DNA from: Carnegiea gigantea
Taxonomy: Eukaryota > Streptophyta > Magnoliopsida > Caryophyllales > Cactaceae
Direction: 5' to 3'
Length of the DNA stretch: 64,000 bases
Assembly: GCA_029747015.1 (NCBI GenBank)
Contig: JAKOGI010000540.1
Coordinates: 292,501-356,500, forward strand
Both the position numbers and the translations under genes were made by a program. Below are positions 61,330-64,000 of the stretch, in pieces. How positions within the stretch are numbered: the first letter of the stretch is position 1; each line of letters begins with the position of its first letter. The notes below the pieces were generated by a model. The model ran no database searches. It was not told the origin of the DNA and saw only the letters and a program-made list of their open reading frames with translations.

Positions 61330-62225
61330 ATGCGGATTAACGATGCCCAATTTGGATCATAAAAGATGAATTATTGCTTGCTTAGGGCATTAGCAAAGTT
61401 GCCTGCCACTTGATTCTTTCACAAACAAAGTTACAATTGGTTTCAATATGCTTGGTTTTTCATGGAATACAAGATTTTTTTCAATATGTAATACCACCTG
61501 ATTATCACAAAACAGTTGCACATGATATTTAACAAATACCCTCACGCAGGCTAAAAATGATGTAATCCAAATAAAATCACTCATAATTATAGCCATTGCT
61601 CGATATTCTACTTCAGCTGAGAAGCGAGAGATCATAATATGTTTCTTAGTCCTCCATGATATGGGTGACAAAATATCTAGTGAGTGATTTTATGGTGATA
61701 AGGCATGCACCCCAATCAGAATCACAAAAGGCAAATCAGAATCACTTCATAAACGAATTCCTTGCCCAACATTATGCTTGAGATAGCGTAGAACACATCT
61801 AGCAGCCTCCATATGAATCTCTCTGGGTGCTTCCATAAACTGGGATAAGATATGAATTGAATAACTCAACTCAGGTCAAGTAAGGGTGAGATAGATAAGT
61901 CGTCCCACTAAACGCCGATGCTATATGGGATCCTGAAGAAACTTCCTCGTTGCTAGCCCCAACTTGTTATTAGTCTCCATAAGAAATTCTGCTAGCTTGA
62001 CTCCAAGAAGTCCACATTCTTCAACAATTTCAAGGGCATACTTCTGTTGACAAAGAAATAAATCCTTTTCACCTCTTGCTACTTCAATACCAAAGAAGTA
62101 TTTAAGTGGTCCCAGATCTTTGATGCAAAAACAACTGTTGAGATAGGCTTTGAACTCGGCACATAAGGCATTATCATTCCCCGTTAGTACCAAATCATCA
62201 ACATAAACCAATAAAACTAGATTTG
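61330..62225 (-). pseudogene. Copia RT/RNase H remnant
   Basis: The minus strand contains the RT catalytic motif (LVYVDDLVLTGND, near 62,190), then KDLGPLKYFFGIEVAR and QQKYALEIVEECGLL. A frame with stops carries RLVGRLIYLT and HMEAARCVLRYLK, and RNase H follows (SWRTKKHIMISRFSAEVEYRAM, LFCDNQVVLHI). The family and order are clear. Stops and frame changes near 61,925, 61,770 and 61,385 show it is dead. The 5' side is cut at about 62,230, next to the LTR at 62,265. Confidence 0.85.
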
Positions 62226-62264
62226 CTAATTCAGAGGGGCGGGTTAAATATGGATCGGGTATAT

Positions 62265-63537
62265 TGATAGGACCTGCAAGCATACGGTGATGTTGTAGCA
62301 AATCAAGATCAATCCCATAAGGACTAGCTTGATCTACTTAGTTATAATCCCTCAAGATAGGTTAAGCGAATCAAAAATTTCTGAATGAAATTGATCTATG
62401 CTACTTATCTAATCTAATATATAATCAATCAAGGAATTTAATCAAACCAAGCAATTTTCCGACTCAAGAATTAACCAAACGCCTTTTCTTTAGATGGGTA
62501 ATTCCAAAACCGATAATCGATTTATCAAATCCCTCTTTCAAGGTGGAATGAAATTCTTAAATCTAATCAATTACCATTTCTCAAGGGTTTTTAATTAATC
62601 TAAGATCATTAAGAATGCAATTATCAAATTTATGGGTTTCTTAAATGGTAAGTCTTTCTCAAGATCTCAAGCACTTAAGTCGAATCTTAGTTTTTCAACA
62701 TCTAGTTTCACCTTTCAATTCTTCACCAAATGTCTAAAACAAGTAAAAAATTGATCAAGTTTCCTACTAGCAATTCAACGTCTAAGATTCAATAGAATAA
62801 AACCAACAAATTCAAAGCACTTTTACATCAAAACAAGAATTGGGTTCAATCACAACAATTTAACTCAATTCCAAGATTAACAATCCAAAACTTAACATAA
62901 AAATCAATACTAAAGAGCATAAAAATCTAAAGAGAAAAGAGAAGAGAAGGGAGAAGAATTGCTCAGCCGATGCGCGCTTGAATCATCATTGCAAACTGAT
63001 CTGGAATCCTTCCAATCTTCATCTTCAGCTTGCTCTCAACTTTCTCTAATCTAGATCCTAATCTAATTGATAAAATTGAAGAGAGGAGTATGGAATGATG
63101 GATTGATGGATTGAGGATGCAAACATCCCCTTTTATAGCAAAATCGTTGGAATTCGAACAGACACACGGAATAATGGAATTAAAATTGTCTGGAAGTCGA
63201 ATAGATGCAGGAAAACAAACAGCCTCAGGAGAAAAAGGTCCACCACGGATCGTGGGCACCACCATGGTCTGATCGTGGTGGCCACTGGCTCGACATTCTT
63301 CTGTTCTTTCTTTCTTCCATAGGCATAGTGACTTGACGGTATCCGTGGGGAGTCAAAATACATTCAGTTGCGGTCAAAGTAATAGCAAAAAGGTCCAAAA
63401 ATCTACAAAACATAGAAAAGAACTATAACCAAGCATAAAACTGGAAACAGAGTATAAATTATAACATAAAGCACATAATTCTCCCTAAAAATACAGTAAA
63501 GTGACCCTCAAATAATATACGCTTTAAGCGCTTATCA
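62265..63537 (-). mobile_element. Probable solo LTR, minus strand
   Basis: The minus strand runs TGATAAGCGCTTAAAG...GGTCCTATCA (1,273 bp, TGATA...TATCA inverted ends). The flanks TATAT (62,260-62,264) and TGTAT (63,538-63,542) match at four of five bases. Sequences on both sides look like the same degenerate CGGGT-type DNA, as if the LTR split one region. No primer site, purine tract or partner is visible. The short minus-strand frames inside are not gene-like. Confidence 0.55.
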
Positions 63538-63542
63538 TGTAT

Positions 63543-64000
63543 TTGAGTTCAGGTAAAATACATGTCGAATGTATTTCGAGTTCGGGCAAAACACGGACGG
63601 TTGTATTTCGGTTATACGGGTTTCAGGTTGACCCAATGGGTATATAGCGTCTTTTTGTAGGTTATTTCCTTGTGGTCAAAATTAAAGACTTGACTTATAA
63701 AAAGTTAAAATTATTTGTATTCAATGAAAAAACATTGTAATTGTAATTTCTTAAAAGTACATTAAAGATATTCAAATTTTTAATTGTGATATGTGTGCGT
63801 CATATACGAATGGCCAAAGAGTCAACCCTTGTGAGTTAGCTAGTGAATTAAAATAAGGTTAACAATGGGGGAGATTATTTATGCACCAACCCATTCAAAG
63901 CATGCTAACGAGTCGGAGCAGTTCAACCTTCTAATAAGCCATTTAATAATTCAATATTTTTGTTAACTAAGTTACCATTATCTAATTAGGTGCACTTTAC
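63543..64000. other. AT-rich DNA, no feature seen
   Basis: Apart from degenerate TTCGGGCAAAA/TTCGGTTATACGGGT stretches to about 63,640, I recognise nothing here. Confidence 0.4.

Overview
This is a plant nuclear genome window, most likely from a dicot. The evidence is an intron-containing RNA-binding protein gene of the plant RBP47 family at the right, AT-rich intergenic DNA, and dense nested plant transposable elements. Nearly everything from 1 to about 50,940 is mobile-element DNA. The only apparently intact host gene is RBP47 at 51,381-56,720 on the minus strand.

Layout. (1) 1-5,354 is the 3' portion of a CACTA (En/Spm) transposon. It carries the end of a TNPD-type transposase gene, a broken TNPA-type (Transposase_24-like) gene, a block of palindromic subterminal repeats and a CACTA terminal inverted repeat. 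It sits inside the left LTR of (2), a large Gypsy-type non-autonomous element (LARD-like) running to 14,797. That element has LTRs of about 3.9 kb, a 2.9-kb internal region with no recognisable genes, a tRNA-Met-type primer site and a purine tract. (3) 15,412-26,620 is a complete Sirevirus-like Ty1/copia element on the plus strand, flanked by GGACT duplications. It has 1.6-kb LTRs, gag, pol and an extra third ORF. (4) 26,626-29,188 holds degraded host or repeat DNA, with a possible CDC14-like gene remnant and microsatellites. (5) 29,189-49,838 is an old copia element with 158-bp LTRs. Its left LTR is interrupted by a second Sirevirus-like element on the minus strand (29,247-39,283, GTGAG duplications). 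Its interior is interrupted by a solo LTR of family (2) (44,270-47,401, TGTGA duplications). (6) About 49,845-50,935 is a LINE reverse transcriptase remnant. (7) RBP47 has six coding exons and carries a 1.1-kb hAT-type insertion in intron 1 (8-bp duplication GACATAAC) and a 28-G run just upstream of its start codon. (8) 57 kb to the end holds an old hAT-like element, a copia RT/RNase H remnant and a probable solo LTR.

The most interesting observations come from comparing elements within the window. The two Sirevirus-like copies differ at the gag/pol boundary by a 648-bp segment with ideal GT...AG splice borders. The segment contains a coiled coil, a second zinc knuckle and the gag stop codon. 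The minus-strand copy lacks exactly this segment, as if it had been reverse-transcribed from a spliced RNA in which gag and pol are fused in frame. Both copies also carry a third ORF behind its own promoter-like leader (TATA-like box, CT tract, telo-box). Separately, a small hairpin-rich module at the 3' end of the Gypsy-type LTR also occurs as a four-copy tandem array inside an intron of the unrelated CACTA element.

Limits: all homology calls are from motif recognition by eye, and no database was searched. Splice sites are inferred from consensus and reading-frame continuity. The left ends of the CACTA and Gypsy-type elements lie outside the window.
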